Assembly: GCA_016794025.1 (NCBI GenBank)
Contig: JAEUKX010000097.1
Span: 1 to 46,388 of the forward strand
Reading direction: 5' to 3'
From: Rhodospirillales bacterium
Lineage (GTDB): Bacteria; Pseudomonadota; Alphaproteobacteria; CACIAM-22H2
Length of the DNA: 46,388 nt
Part shown: in pieces, positions 32,948 to 42,334 of the stretch
Position numbering within the stretch: position 1 is the stretch's first letter
Layout: each line of letters begins with the position of its first letter
Position numbers and translations under genes: made by a program
The notes under the pieces: model-generated
Told to the model about the DNA's origin: nothing
Databases searched by the model: none
Seen by the model: the letters and a program-made list of their open reading frames with translations, nothing else

Positions 32948-33577
32948 ATGCCCCGCCTCGCCCCCCAGTCCCGCGCCGACCGGCGCACCCGGATACTCGA
33001 CGCTGCCAAGGCGTGCTTCGTGCAGCACGGCTTCCACAGCGCCTCCATGCAGCAGATCTGCGCTGCGGCGGGGATGAGCGCCGGCAACCTCTACCGCTAT
33101 TTCCCGTCCAAGGACGCGCTCATCGAAGGCCTGTGCGAGCGCGACCTGAGCGGTGCCGCCGAGGGCTTCGCCGCCGCAAGGCGCGCGCACGACGTGCTCG
33201 GCGTGCTCGAGGCGATGCTCGTCGAACACCTGTGGGAACGCCCGCGCGCCGACTTGTGCATCTGGACGGAGACCTCGGCCGAGGCGATGCGTTCGGACGC
33301 GATCAACCGGCTCAACCGCCATGTCTACGATTTCATCACCAAGAGCGTGGCCGACGTCCTGGCGCAGGGCATCGCGAACGGGACGGTGCGCAAGGGGGCC
33401 GACGCGAAGGCCTGCGCAACCGTCATGCAGGCCTTCTTCGACGGGATCGTGCAGCGCCGCGCGGTCGAGCCGGAGTTCGATCCGCGCCGCGCCATCCGCA
33501 GCTTCATGGCGCTGATCCGTGCCAGCCTTGCCCCCGCCGCAACCCCCCGCCGTCCGAAGAACGGAGCCCGGAAGTGA
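32948..33577 (+). CDS. TetR-family repressor of the efflux operon
   Basis: A 209-residue TetR protein. The helix-turn-helix is in residues about 12-58: RRTRILDAAKACFVQHGFHSASMQQICAAAGMSAGNLYRYFPSKDALI. The C-terminal ligand domain is variable and includes ETSAEAMRSDAINRLNRHVYDFI. The ATG at 32948 is the first that leaves the palindrome upstream; earlier in-frame starts would put the operator inside the gene. Its stop overlaps the GTG start of the membrane-fusion gene. It probably represses its own operon through the palindrome at 32920-32933. The inducer is unknown. Confidence 0.92.
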   Translation: MPRLAPQSRADRRTRILDAAKACFVQHGFHSASMQQICAAAGMSAGNLYRYFPSKDALIEGLCERDLSGAAEGFAAARRAHDVLGVLEAMLVEHLWERPRADLCIWTETSAEAMRSDAINRLNRHVYDFITKSVADVLAQGIANGTVRKGADAKACATVMQAFFDGIVQRRAVEPEFDPRRAIRSFMALIRASLAPAATPRRPKNGARK

Positions 33578-34734
33578 TCCGCCGACCTGTCGCAGCCCTC
33601 ATGCTTTCGCTGCTTTCCGCCGCCGCCCATGCGCAGGCGACGCAAGGCAACCCGCCGCCGGCCGTTTCGGTCGTCGTCAGCGCGGTGCGCGAACTCGTCG
33701 AAACGGTCGCCGCGACGGGGACGCTCGTTCCGCGCGAGGAAGTCCTGGTCGTTGCCGAGAACGAGGGCGTTCGCATCGCCGAGGTGCTGGTCGAGGAGGG
33801 CGATTCCGTTGCCGAAGGGCAGGTGCTGGCGCGACTCGCGCGCGACCTGCTCGACGCCCAGCTCGCCCAGAACGCCGCCGCCCTTGCGCGTGCCGACGCC
33901 GCCATCGCCCAGGCGCGCGCCCAGATCGTGCAGGCCGAGGCCGCGAGTGTCGAGGCGCGCCAGGCGCTGGAACGCGCGCGCGCGCTGCGCAGCACCGGCA
34001 ACGCAACCGAAGCAACGCTCGAACAGCGCGTGGCGGCCGCCCGCTCGGGCGAGGGCCGCCTTGCCGCGGCACGCGACGGACTGTCCTTCTCGATTGCGGA
34101 GAAGGCGCAGATCGAGGCGCAGCGCCGCGAGCTGGCCGTGCGCGCCGCGCGCAGCGAGGTGAAGGCCCCGCGCGCGGGCATCGTGTCGCGGCGCACCGCC
34201 CGCATCGGCCAGATGACGGCCGCTGGCGGCGAGCCGCTGTTCCGCATCGTCGCGGATGGCGAGATCGAACTTGAGGCCGAGCTCCTCGAGACGCGCGTGG
34301 CGGGTCTGGCCGAAGGCCAGCCTGCGCGCGTGGTCGTCGGCCGCGGCGAATATGCCGGCAAGGTTCGCCTTGTGCCGGCCGAGATCGACCGCGTCACGCG
34401 GCTTGGCAAGGTGCGCGTGGCGCTGCCCCGCGATGGGGATCTGCGAATCGGCGCTTTCGCGCGCGCGACGATCGAGACGGCGCGCCGGGTCGCCGTCGCG
34501 GTGCCGGTCGGGGCCGTCGTCTATGGCGCTGCCGGGGCCAGCGTGCAGGTCGTCGAGGGCTCGAAGATCTCGGTCCGGCCCGTGCGGACCGGGCTCGTGG
34601 CCGACGGCCATGTGGAGATCGTCGAGGGCCTCGGCCCCGACCTGCGCGTGGTGGCGCGCGCGGCGGCCTTCCTGCGCGAGGGCGACGAGGTACGCGCCCT
34701 CCTCGCCCCGTCGCCGGCTGCCGGGACGCGCTGA
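33574..34734 (+). CDS. RND efflux periplasmic adaptor (membrane fusion protein)
   Basis: A 386-residue HlyD/AcrA-type adaptor that bridges the RND pump and an outer-membrane channel. It has a Sec signal (MIRRPVAALMLSLLSAAAHAQ), a lipoyl half with AATGTLVPREEVLVVAENEGVRIAEVLVEEGDSV at about 45-80, an Ala/Arg-rich helical hairpin (about 95-180), the returning lipoyl half VKAPRAGIVSRRTARIGQMT, and beta-barrel and membrane-proximal domains. There is no lipobox Cys, so it is probably not lipidated. A GTG at 33574 overlaps the tetR stop (GTGA). No outer-membrane gene follows, so it must use one from elsewhere. Confidence 0.93.
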   Translation: MIRRPVAALMLSLLSAAAHAQATQGNPPPAVSVVVSAVRELVETVAATGTLVPREEVLVVAENEGVRIAEVLVEEGDSVAEGQVLARLARDLLDAQLAQNAAALARADAAIAQARAQIVQAEAASVEARQALERARALRSTGNATEATLEQRVAAARSGEGRLAAARDGLSFSIAEKAQIEAQRRELAVRAARSEVKAPRAGIVSRRTARIGQMTAAGGEPLFRIVADGEIELEAELLETRVAGLAEGQPARVVVGRGEYAGKVRLVPAEIDRVTRLGKVRVALPRDGDLRIGAFARATIETARRVAVAVPVGAVVYGAAGASVQVVEGSKISVRPVRTGLVADGHVEIVEGLGPDLRVVARAAAFLREGDEVRALLAPSPAAGTR

Positions 34735-34735
34735 C

Positions 34736-37700
34736 ATGGCCTTTCCCGTTTCCGCCTGGGCGATCCGTCGCCCGCTGCCGTCGATCGTGCTGTTCGTCGT
34801 TCTGACGATCCTTGGCCTGTACGGCTTCGCGAAGCTGCCGATCACGCGATTCCCGAATATCGATGCCCCGTTCGTGAACGTGACGGTGAAACAGTCCGGT
34901 GCCGCACCATCCGAGCTGGAGACGCAGGTCACCAAGAAAATCGAGGACGCCATCGCAGGCGTGACGGGCATCAAGCACATCACGTCGACCGTGACGGAGG
35001 GGAATTCGTCGACGACGGTCGAGTTCCGCCTTGAAACGCAGGTCGACCGCGCGCTCAACGACGTCAAGGATGCCGTCGCGCGGATCCGCCAGGACCTGCC
35101 GCGCACGATCGACGAGCCCGTGATCCAGCGCATCGACATCGCGGGCCTGCCCATCGTCACCTACGCCGCGCGTGCGCCGCAGATGTCGGTCGAGGAGCTT
35201 TCGTGGTTCGTGGACGACGTGGTTGCGCGCGATCTCCAGGGCGTGAAGGGGGTCGCGAAGATCGAGCGCGTGGGCGGTGTCGAGCGCGAGATCCGCGTGA
35301 CGCTCGATCCCGACAGGCTTGCCGCCTTCGGCGTGACGGCGGCGGACGTGAACCGGCAGCTGCGCGCCACGCATGTCGATCTAGCGGGCGGGCGGGGCGA
35401 GGTGGGGGCGGCAGAACAGTCGATCCGCACGCTTGCCGGGACCGATTCGCTTGCCGAACTGGCCGACACGGCGATCGCCCTGCCGGGCGGGCGCAAGGTC
35501 CGGCTCGCCGAACTCGGCGCCGTCGAGGACGGCCATGCCGAAATGCGCAGCTTTGCCCGGATCGACGCGGAGCCTGTCGTCGCTTTCGCGATCAGCCGCT
35601 CGAAGGGGGCAAGCGATGCGACGCTTGCCGAGGCGGTTGCCGCGCGCGTCGCGGCACTGCAGGCCCGCCATCCGGAAGTGACGCTGTCGCTGGTCGACAG
35701 CTACGTGACCTACACGCTCGGCAACTACCATTCGGCGATGGAAACGCTGATCGAAGGGGCGGGGCTGGCCGTCATCGTCGTGTTCGTCTTCCTGCGCAAC
35801 TGGCGCGCGACGCTCATCACCGCGCTGGCCCTGCCGCTTGCCGTGATCCCGACCTTCTGGGCGATGGACCTGATGGGGTTCTCGCTCAACCTCGTTTCGC
35901 TGCTTGCCATCACGCTTGTCACCGGCATCCTGGTCGACGACGCGATCGTGGAGATCGAGAACATCGCGCGCCACATGCAGATGGGAAAGTCGCCGTGGCG
36001 CGCGGCGCTGGAAGCCGCCGACGAGATCGGCCTTGCCGTCGTCGCCATCACGCTCACCATCGTGGCGGTGTTCGCGCCCGTCAGCTTCATGGGCGGGATC
36101 GCCGGCCAGTACTTCAAGCAGTTCGGCCTCGTCGTCGCGGCGGCCGTGCTGTTCTCGCTGCTCGTGGCCCGGCTCATCACGCCGATGCTGGCCGCCTATT
36201 TCATGCGGCCCGTGGCCGTGCATGAAGGCGGCGAGGGGCCGGTCATGCGCGCCTACCTGCGTCTCGTGGGCTGGTCCTCGCGCCACCGGTTCCGGACCGT
36301 GCTGATCGGGCTCGGGCTGTTCGCGGGCTCGATCGCCTCGACCGCGGTCCTGCCTTCAGGATTCCTGCCCGGCGAAGACGTCGCGCGCACGCTGATGGTC
36401 GTCGAACTGCCGCCCGGCGCAAGGCTGGCCGACACCGATGCCGTCACGCGCGGCATCGTCGAGCGGCTGCACCGCCGGCCGGAGGTGCGGTCCGTCTTCG
36501 TCGACGGGGGCCGCACGCCCAACGGCGGCCGCGAAGTGCGCCGCGCGACGCTGACCGTCCAGTTCGTCCACAAGACCGCGCGCGCCAAGACGCAGAAGAT
36601 GCTCGAGGCCGAGATCCTGCGCGAGTTCGCCGACATCCCCGACATCCGCTTCTGGCGCCTGAACGAGAACGGCATGCGCGGGCTGACGCTTCTCGTCGCC
36701 GGCGAGGATACGGCCGTGACGGGCGACATCGCCAACCGTCTGGCCAGCCAGATGCGCACCATGTCCACGGTGCAGGGCGTGATCTCGACCGCGGCGCTCG
36801 ACCGCGCCGAAATCCGGATCCGGCCGCGCGCCGACCTTGCGGCGGAGCTTGGCGTCTCGACCGACACGATCGCCGAGACCCTGCGCGTGGCCACCATCGG
36901 CGACATCGGCGCGAACCTCGCGAAGTTCGACGTGGGAACGCGCCAGATCCCGATCCGCGTCCAGCTCGACGAGGCCGCACGCGCCAGTCCACAGGCGCTC
37001 GAAACGCTGAAGGTGCCCACGATACGCGGCGGGCCCGTGCCGCTTGCCACCGTCGCGGAGATTACGTTCGGACAGGGTCCGACCTCGATCGAGCGGTTCG
37101 ACCGCCAGCGGCGCATCGCGGTCGAGGCGGACATGCTCGGCACCGATGCGCTCGGCGAGGTGATCGCGGGTGCAATGAAGCTGCCCGCCGCGCGCTCGCT
37201 GCCGCCGGGCGTGGAGATCCGCACCTCGGGCGACGCCGAGGTGATGGCCGAGGTGTTCGAGAGTTTCGCCACGGCGATGGGTGCCGGCCTGCTGATGGTG
37301 TTCGGCGTGCTCGTGCTGCTGTTCGGCTCTTTCCTGCAGCCGGTCACGATCCTCTTCTCGCTGCCGCTCTCCTTCGGCGGCGTCGTGGCGGCCCTGCTCG
37401 TGACCCAGCGCCCGATCTCGATGCCGGTCGTCATCGGCCTGCTGATGCTGATGGGGATCGTCACCAAGAACGCGATCATGCTCGTCGATTTCGCGATCGA
37501 GGAGATCGGCCGCGGCGTCGATCGCGCGACGGCCATCGTCGATGCCGGCCGCAAGCGCGCCCGGCCCATCGTCATGACGACGATCGCGATGGCGGCGGGC
37601 ATGCTGCCGTCGGCCTACGGCGTGGGCGACGGCGGCGAGTTCCGTTCGCCGATGGCCATTGCCGTGGTCGGCGGGCTCATCGTGTCGACGGGGCTCTCGC

Positions 37701-37822
37701 TCGTCTTCGTGCCCGCGTTCTTCCTTGTGATGGACGATCTCAGCCGCCTCGGCGCGCGGCTGCTTTCGCGCGTCAGCGACGGGGCCGACGAGACTTCCGT
37801 CAGGCCGGCCGGAAATCCTTGA
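34736..37822 (+). CDS. RND multidrug efflux transporter (HAE1-like)
   Basis: A 1028-residue inner-membrane pump of the AcrB/MexB type, driven by protons. Twelve membrane segments and two large periplasmic loops are visible. Key features are ITRFPNIDAPFVNVTVKQSGA in the first loop, GILVDDAIVEIENIARHMQ with the proton-relay Asp pair in TM4, and GIVTKNAIMLVDFAIEEI with the relay Lys in TM10. Length is standard. The ATG at 34736 comes one base after the adaptor gene stop. The last 23 bp overlap the convergent Crp-family gene. Substrates are unknown; many such pumps are induced by the same compounds that bind their TetR repressor. Confidence 0.95.
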   Translation: MAFPVSAWAIRRPLPSIVLFVVLTILGLYGFAKLPITRFPNIDAPFVNVTVKQSGAAPSELETQVTKKIEDAIAGVTGIKHITSTVTEGNSSTTVEFRLETQVDRALNDVKDAVARIRQDLPRTIDEPVIQRIDIAGLPIVTYAARAPQMSVEELSWFVDDVVARDLQGVKGVAKIERVGGVEREIRVTLDPDRLAAFGVTAADVNRQLRATHVDLAGGRGEVGAAEQSIRTLAGTDSLAELADTAIALPGGRKVRLAELGAVEDGHAEMRSFARIDAEPVVAFAISRSKGASDATLAEAVAARVAALQARHPEVTLSLVDSYVTYTLGNYHSAMETLIEGAGLAVIVVFVFLRNWRATLITALALPLAVIPTFWAMDLMGFSLNLVSLLAITLVTGILVDDAIVEIENIARHMQMGKSPWRAALEAADEIGLAVVAITLTIVAVFAPVSFMGGIAGQYFKQFGLVVAAAVLFSLLVARLITPMLAAYFMRPVAVHEGGEGPVMRAYLRLVGWSSRHRFRTVLIGLGLFAGSIASTAVLPSGFLPGEDVARTLMVVELPPGARLADTDAVTRGIVERLHRRPEVRSVFVDGGRTPNGGREVRRATLTVQFVHKTARAKTQKMLEAEILREFADIPDIRFWRLNENGMRGLTLLVAGEDTAVTGDIANRLASQMRTMSTVQGVISTAALDRAEIRIRPRADLAAELGVSTDTIAETLRVATIGDIGANLAKFDVGTRQIPIRVQLDEAARASPQALETLKVPTIRGGPVPLATVAEITFGQGPTSIERFDRQRRIAVEADMLGTDALGEVIAGAMKLPAARSLPPGVEIRTSGDAEVMAEVFESFATAMGAGLLMVFGVLVLLFGSFLQPVTILFSLPLSFGGVVAALLVTQRPISMPVVIGLLMLMGIVTKNAIMLVDFAIEEIGRGVDRATAIVDAGRKRARPIVMTTIAMAAGMLPSAYGVGDGGEFRSPMAIAVVGGLIVSTGLSLVFVPAFFLVMDDLSRLGARLLSRVSDGADETSVRPAGNP

Positions 37823-38510
37823 CCATGGCCGCGAGGCGGGGCGGATCGAGGACCACGAGCTGGTCCTTCTCCCGCGCGACGATCTTCTTCTTCGCAAGGT
37901 CCGAGAAGACGCGCGCCACCGTCTCGCGCGTGGTCGAAACGCGCGCGGCGATCTCGCCATGCGCGGGAATCGGGCGGATCGCGGGGCGCGTGCCGGGGGC
38001 CGATTTCGCCAGCCGCAGGATCTCGGCATAGACGCGGTTGTTGGCGCCCTGCGTGGAAAGCTCGACGATCCGCGTGGTGGCGTGGCGCACCATGTGGGCC
38101 AGATGCTTCAGCAGCGCAAGCTGCGCCGGCGCGTTGGCCAGCACTGCGTCGAGGAAGGCCTGGCGCGGCAGCGTGGCGAGCAGCGTGGGCGCCAGCGCCT
38201 CGACGCTCGCCGAACGCGGCGCGCCGTCGATGGCCGCAAGCTCGCCCACGCACGCGCCGGGCCCGATCTCGTCGAAGCTGACCTCGCGGCCCGATTCGGA
38301 ATAGATCACCACGCGTGCGCGGCCCGCGACGAGGAAGTACACGTCCGTGTCGTCGCTGTCGCGGTCGATGATCGGCCGGCCGGCCGCGATCGTCTGCCAG
38401 CGGCAGCGCTGCTCGACGGCCTTGCGCGCCGACTCGCCCAGCGGCGCAAAAAGCGCGATGCCGGCGAGCGTGCGCTCCGCGGCTGGCGGCTTTGCATTTC
38501 CGGCTTTCAT
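37800..38510 (-). CDS. Crp/Fnr-family transcriptional regulator
   Basis: A 236-residue regulator. The cyclic-nucleotide-like beta barrel covers about 15-130, with DTDVYFLVAGRARVVIYSESGREVSFDEIGPGACVGELAAIDGAPRSASVEAL, the phosphate-binding-cassette region. The winged helix follows, with GEIAARVSTTRETVARVFSDLAKKKIV as the recognition segment. It lacks the N-terminal Cys cluster of Fnr, so no Fe-S cluster is expected; it is closer to Crp-like members. The ATG at 38510 is the first good start. It is divergent from the MaoC gene and convergent, with overlap, to the RND gene. Ligand unknown. Confidence 0.92.
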   Translation of the reverse strand: MKAGNAKPPAAERTLAGIALFAPLGESARKAVEQRCRWQTIAAGRPIIDRDSDDTDVYFLVAGRARVVIYSESGREVSFDEIGPGACVGELAAIDGAPRSASVEALAPTLLATLPRQAFLDAVLANAPAQLALLKHLAHMVRHATTRIVELSTQGANNRVYAEILRLAKSAPGTRPAIRPIPAHGEIAARVSTTRETVARVFSDLAKKKIVAREKDQLVVLDPPRLAAMVKDFRPA

Positions 38511-38641
38511 CGTGCGCAGACTCTCTCCCCCGCGACGCGGCCGGCGATTGCCGCCGCGCGCGTCCTTCCCTATAGTCGCCCGAGGCTTGTTGCGGCGCAA
38601 CACGCCAGACGGGCATACCGGACGGGGGCGTGCGGATTCGC

Positions 38642-39130
38642 ATGGATCAATACGAGGAACTCCACGGCCTCTATTTCGAGGATCTGAAGGTCGGACAGAC
38701 CGCCGCCTTCGCAAAGACCGTGACCGAGACGGACATCGTTCTGTTCGCGGGCCTGACCGGTGACAACAATCCGGTGCATATCAACGAGGTTTTCGCCTCG
38801 GCGACGCCGTTCTCCGGCCGCATCGCGCACGGCATGCTGACGGCCAGCTTCGTTTCGACCGTGCTGGGCACCCGCCTGCCGGGCCCGGGCGCCATCTATT
38901 TGAGCCAGACGCTGCGCTTCAAGGCCCCGGTGCGCGCGGGCGATACCGTCGTGGCGCGCGCCACCGTCAAGGAACTCGTGCCTGAGAAGCGCCGCTGCAC
39001 GCTCGAGACGAAGATCTATGTCGACGAAAAGGTGGTGCTCGAGGGCGAGGCCGTCGTGCTTGTGTCGAGCCGGGCAACCTTGAGCGCGCATCACGTATCG
39101 CCCGGCGAGTCCCCGGCCAGGGGCGACTGA
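38642..39130 (+). CDS. MaoC-type (R)-enoyl-CoA hydratase
   Basis: A 162-residue hot-dog-fold hydratase that adds water to trans-2-enoyl-CoA, as PhaJ does. The catalytic pair is in FAGLTGDNNPVHINEVFA (Asp-x(4)-His) and the substrate loop is FSGRIAHGMLTASFVSTVLGTRLPGPGAIYL, both nearly canonical. The start is the ATG at 38642; a GTG at 38630 is also possible. It is followed 8 bp later by ribF, so the two may be co-transcribed although their roles differ. Links to polyhydroxyalkanoate or fatty-acid metabolism are inferred from the family. Confidence 0.92.
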   Translation: MDQYEELHGLYFEDLKVGQTAAFAKTVTETDIVLFAGLTGDNNPVHINEVFASATPFSGRIAHGMLTASFVSTVLGTRLPGPGAIYLSQTLRFKAPVRAGDTVVARATVKELVPEKRRCTLETKIYVDEKVVLEGEAVVLVSSRATLSAHHVSPGESPARGD

Positions 39131-39138
39131 TCCAGCGC

Positions 39139-40116
39139 ATGCGCCTTTATCGCGATACGGTCCGCGTGCCCGCCGATGCGCGCGGTGCGATTGCGGCGAT
39201 CGGGAATTTCGACGGGCTGCACCGCGGCCACCAGGCCGTGATCGGCGAGGCGATGCGGCTTGCCCGCGCGAAAGGGTGCCCGTCGGCCGTGGTGACGTTC
39301 GAGCCGCATCCGCGGCGCTTCTTCAAGCCCGATCTGCCGCCGTTCCTGCTCGCGGGCGCGCGCATGAAGATCGGCCTGCTGCGCACGGCCGGCATCGATC
39401 TCTGCTTTGCGCTGCGCTTCGGCCGGCCGCTCGCCGGCATGACGGCCGAAGCGTTCGTGGCCGACGTTCTGGTGCGCGATCTGGGGCTTGCCGGCGTCGT
39501 GGCAGGCTACGATTTCGTGTTCGGAAAGGGCCGTGCCGGCAGCCCCGAGACGCTCGTTGCGGAAATGGCGCGCGCCGGGCGCGTCGCGAAGATCGTGGCG
39601 CCGGCGCTCGATGCGGCCGCCGCCGGCCGTGCCGGGGCCGAGGGCGATCCCGAGGCGTTCGTCTATTCCTCGACCGGGGTGCGCGACGCGCTGAAGGCCG
39701 GCGACCCGCGGGCTGCCGCGCGCATTCTCGGGCGGCCCTTTGCCATCGACGGCCGCGTGCGACGGGGCGATGCACGCGGCCGCACGATCGGGTTTCCGAC
39801 CGCCAATATCGCGCTCGACGGATACCTGCCCCCGGCCTTCGGTGTCTATGCGGTGCGGGTGGACGGTGCCGCAGAGGGCCGGACCGTCGCGGGCGTGGCC
39901 AATCTCGGTGTGCGCCCGACCGTGGGCGGCGATCCGGCACCACGGCTGGAAGTCCATCTTTTCGATTTCGACGGCGATCTCTACGGACGGCGTCTCGTCG
40001 TGTCGCTGGTCGAGTTCCTGCGGCCCGAGCGGAAGTTCGAGAGCCTCGACGCGCTCAAGGCCCAGATCGCAACCGACGCCGCCGCCGCGCGCGCGACGCT
40101 GGACCGTTCGGCCTAG
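39139..40116 (+). CDS. ribF: Bifunctional riboflavin kinase/FAD synthetase
   Basis: RibF makes FMN and then FAD from riboflavin. The 325-residue protein has an N-terminal adenylyltransferase domain with GNFDGLHRGHQAVI (HxGH-like nucleotide motif) at about 17-30 and VFGKGRAGSPETL further on. The C-terminal kinase domain includes GRVRRGDARGRTIGFPTANIAL with the conserved PTAN segment and VANLGVRPTVGGDPAPRLEVHLFDFDGDLYG. Both domains are complete. The start is the ATG at 39139. Its stop overlaps the convergent flhB stop. Confidence 0.96.
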   Translation: MRLYRDTVRVPADARGAIAAIGNFDGLHRGHQAVIGEAMRLARAKGCPSAVVTFEPHPRRFFKPDLPPFLLAGARMKIGLLRTAGIDLCFALRFGRPLAGMTAEAFVADVLVRDLGLAGVVAGYDFVFGKGRAGSPETLVAEMARAGRVAKIVAPALDAAAAGRAGAEGDPEAFVYSSTGVRDALKAGDPRAAARILGRPFAIDGRVRRGDARGRTIGFPTANIALDGYLPPAFGVYAVRVDGAAEGRTVAGVANLGVRPTVGGDPAPRLEVHLFDFDGDLYGRRLVVSLVEFLRPERKFESLDALKAQIATDAAAARATLDRSA

Positions 40117-41219
40117 CGCGCGGGCCGCGGGGCCTCGCCGCGGCCGACCGGTGCAATCTTTTTCTTGAGGTTCATGACGTAGCTGATCACTTCGGCGACC
40201 GCCTTGTAATGCTCGGGCGGAACCTCGTCGTCGAGCTCGACGCTTGCGTAGAGCGCCCGGGCAAGCGGCCTGTTCTCGACGATCGGCACCTCGTTCTCGG
40301 TCGCGATCTCGCGGATCTTCAGTGCGACGAGATCCGCGCCCTTCGCGACGCATATCGGGGCCGGCGTGCTGTCGTCGTATCGCAGCGCCACGGCGAAGTG
40401 CGTCGGGTTCGTCACGACGACGGTCGCCTTCGGGATCGCGGTCATCATGCGCCGCCGTGCGCGTTCCATGCGCAGCTGCTTGATGCGGCCCTTGACCACC
40501 GGATCGCCTTCGGACTGCTTGTACTCGTCCTTGATCTCCTGCTTCGACATCCGCAGGCGCTTGTAGTGCTGAAAGCGCTGGTAGAGATAGTCGAGACCCG
40601 CGATCAGGGTCATGACCGCGATGACCGTGACCATGACCTTCATGGCCAACGCCATCATCGCGCGGCCTACGTCGGCGAGATCGAGCTCGACATAGCTTGG
40701 CAGCGACGTCAGTTCGCTCCGCAATGCCATCCAGCAGGCCGTCGAGACGATCGATATCTTGATCAGCCCCTTCAGGAACTCGAAGACCGAGTTGAACGAG
40801 AACAGCCGCTTGAACCCGGTCACCGGCGAAAGCTTGCTGAATTTCGGGATCAGCGGCTCGGTCGAGACGAGAAAGCCGTTCTGGAGAATCTGGGCCGCGG
40901 CGGCTGCGACCATCATGATCGCGAGCAGCGGCAGGATCGACTTCAGCGCCTCGAAAATCCCGTAGGTGAGCACGAGCTGCAGTCCGCCGCCTTCGACGCT
41001 GAAGGCGTGCGGCCGCTCGAAGAACGGGCGCATGGAGTCGGTGAGGCCGCGCCATATCGCCTGACCCATAAACGTGAAGCCGAGGGTGGCGCCCATGAAC
41101 ATCATCCAGTGGTTCAGCTCGCGCGTCGCCGCGACCTGACCTTTCTCGCGCGCCTCCTCGAGCCGTTTGCCGGTTGGCTCTTCTGTTTTGGAGGACTCGT
41201 CTTCGGCTTCTTCGGCCAT
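40113..41219 (-). CDS. flhB: Flagellar export gate protein FlhB
   Basis: FlhB switches the flagellar export apparatus from rod/hook to filament substrates. The 368-residue protein has an acidic-basic N-terminus (EEPTGKRLEEAREKGQVAATRELN), four membrane segments between about 40 and 215, and a cytoplasmic domain with the self-cleaving motif NPTH at 271-274 (VVVTNPTHFAVALRYD). The autocleavage site is intact. The start is the ATG at 41219. It is the last gene of the flgB-flgC-fliE-fliQ-fliR-flhB run. A second FlhB C-terminal-like protein is encoded at 43782. Confidence 0.97.
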   Translation of the reverse strand: MAEEAEDESSKTEEPTGKRLEEAREKGQVAATRELNHWMMFMGATLGFTFMGQAIWRGLTDSMRPFFERPHAFSVEGGGLQLVLTYGIFEALKSILPLLAIMMVAAAAAQILQNGFLVSTEPLIPKFSKLSPVTGFKRLFSFNSVFEFLKGLIKISIVSTACWMALRSELTSLPSYVELDLADVGRAMMALAMKVMVTVIAVMTLIAGLDYLYQRFQHYKRLRMSKQEIKDEYKQSEGDPVVKGRIKQLRMERARRRMMTAIPKATVVVTNPTHFAVALRYDDSTPAPICVAKGADLVALKIREIATENEVPIVENRPLARALYASVELDDEVPPEHYKAVAEVISYVMNLKKKIAPVGRGEAPRPAR

Positions 41220-41228
41220 CGTGGGACC

Positions 41229-42011
41229 CTAGGGGAGCGAGAGCAGCGGTTCGAGCTTGTCCATGAAGCCCCGTTCGAACGCGCGCATGGCCGCCACGAG
41301 CGTAAGCGAAAGCGCGGCGAGGCCGATGGCGATCTGCGCTGGCTGGGCGATGAAGAAGATCTGGATGGCCGGCTGGAGGCGGGCGATCAGCCCCATCGCG
41401 AGATTGACGATCAGCCCGAAGACGAGGAACGGGGCCGCGATCTGCACGCCGAGGGTGAAACTGTGGCTTGCCCACAAGGTGATCGCGTTCGCGAAATCGC
41501 CCAGCGGCGGCAGCCTGCCCGGCGGGAAGATCGTGTAGGAATCCGCGACCGCGTGCAGCAGCAGGTGATGGAGGTTCGAGACGAAAAGGAATGCGACCGC
41601 GATCGCCACGAGCCAAGCCGACACGGCCGCGCCCTGCTGCCCGAATCCCGGATCGAACAGCGTCGCTGCGGACAGTCCGGACTGCTGCGAGATGATGGCG
41701 CCGCCGACCACGAGGGCGGACATCGCAAAGCGTCCTGCGAGCCCGATAAAGGCGCCGACAAGCGATTCGGCAAGGATGATGCCGGTCATCGAGATGGCCG
41801 ATTCGGGCAGCTTCGGGATCGCCGGGCCGACGACAGGGGTGAGGACGACAGTGATCGCCAGCGCCACGCCAAGGCGGATGCGAACGGGAATGGCGATTTC
41901 GCCAAGCCCCGGCATGCCGAGCATCGCGGCACCCACGCGCACGAACACGATGACATAGACGAATATCTCGGCCGGCAGTGCCCGCGAGAGCGCGTCGACG
42001 AGAAGATTCAT
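41229..42011 (-). CDS. fliR: Flagellar biosynthetic protein FliR
   Basis: FliR is an inner-membrane part of the flagellar export gate, which assembles with FliP and FliQ. The 260-residue protein has about six membrane segments and family phrases GEIAIPVRIRLGVALAITVVL, VVGGAIISQQSGLSAATLFDP and AAPFLVFGLIVNLAMGLIARLQPAIQIFFI. The ATG at 42011 overlaps the fliQ stop by four bases (ATGA), and its stop is 9 bp from flhB. Assignment is secure by sequence and context. Confidence 0.96.
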   Translation of the reverse strand: MNLLVDALSRALPAEIFVYVIVFVRVGAAMLGMPGLGEIAIPVRIRLGVALAITVVLTPVVGPAIPKLPESAISMTGIILAESLVGAFIGLAGRFAMSALVVGGAIISQQSGLSAATLFDPGFGQQGAAVSAWLVAIAVAFLFVSNLHHLLLHAVADSYTIFPPGRLPPLGDFANAITLWASHSFTLGVQIAAPFLVFGLIVNLAMGLIARLQPAIQIFFIAQPAQIAIGLAALSLTLVAAMRAFERGFMDKLEPLLSLP

Positions 42012-42289
42012 CCCGCACCGCCCACGCCGATGCCCACGGCCCGCGCCATCAGCTCGCGCGTGAACTCGATCAGCGTGGTCGACATGAACGGGATGGTCAC
42101 GACAAAGACGGCGAAGAGGATGAGGATCTTCGGAACGAATGTGAGCGTCTGTTCCTGGATCTGCGTCAGCGCCTGCACGAGACTGATGACAAGGCCCACG
42201 ATCAGCGCCGTCAGCATCAGCGGTGCCGCGATCTTGAGCATCACCCAGATCGCCTCGCGCGAGATCTCGAGCACGTCGGTGGCGTTCAT
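42008..42289 (-). CDS. fliQ: Flagellar biosynthetic protein FliQ
   Basis: FliQ is a two-helix membrane subunit of the export gate. The 93-residue protein has VLEISREAIWVMLKIAAPLMLTALIVGLVISLVQALTQIQEQTLTFVPKI, the conserved helix-loop-helix of the family, and a second membrane segment LFAVFVVTIPFMSTTLIEF. Length is standard. The start is the ATG at 42289, coupled to fliR. Confidence 0.96.
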   Translation of the reverse strand: MNATDVLEISREAIWVMLKIAAPLMLTALIVGLVISLVQALTQIQEQTLTFVPKILILFAVFVVTIPFMSTTLIEFTRELMARAVGIGVGGAG

Positions 42290-42334
42290 GGGCGTCGGGC
42301 CTCGCGGGCGGCGGAGAAGTTCGTGCCGCCGCCG

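Noticed and set aside
37800..38510. Oxygen-sensing Fnr with Fe-S cluster
   Set aside because: The N-terminal Cys cluster is absent; only isolated Cys residues are present.
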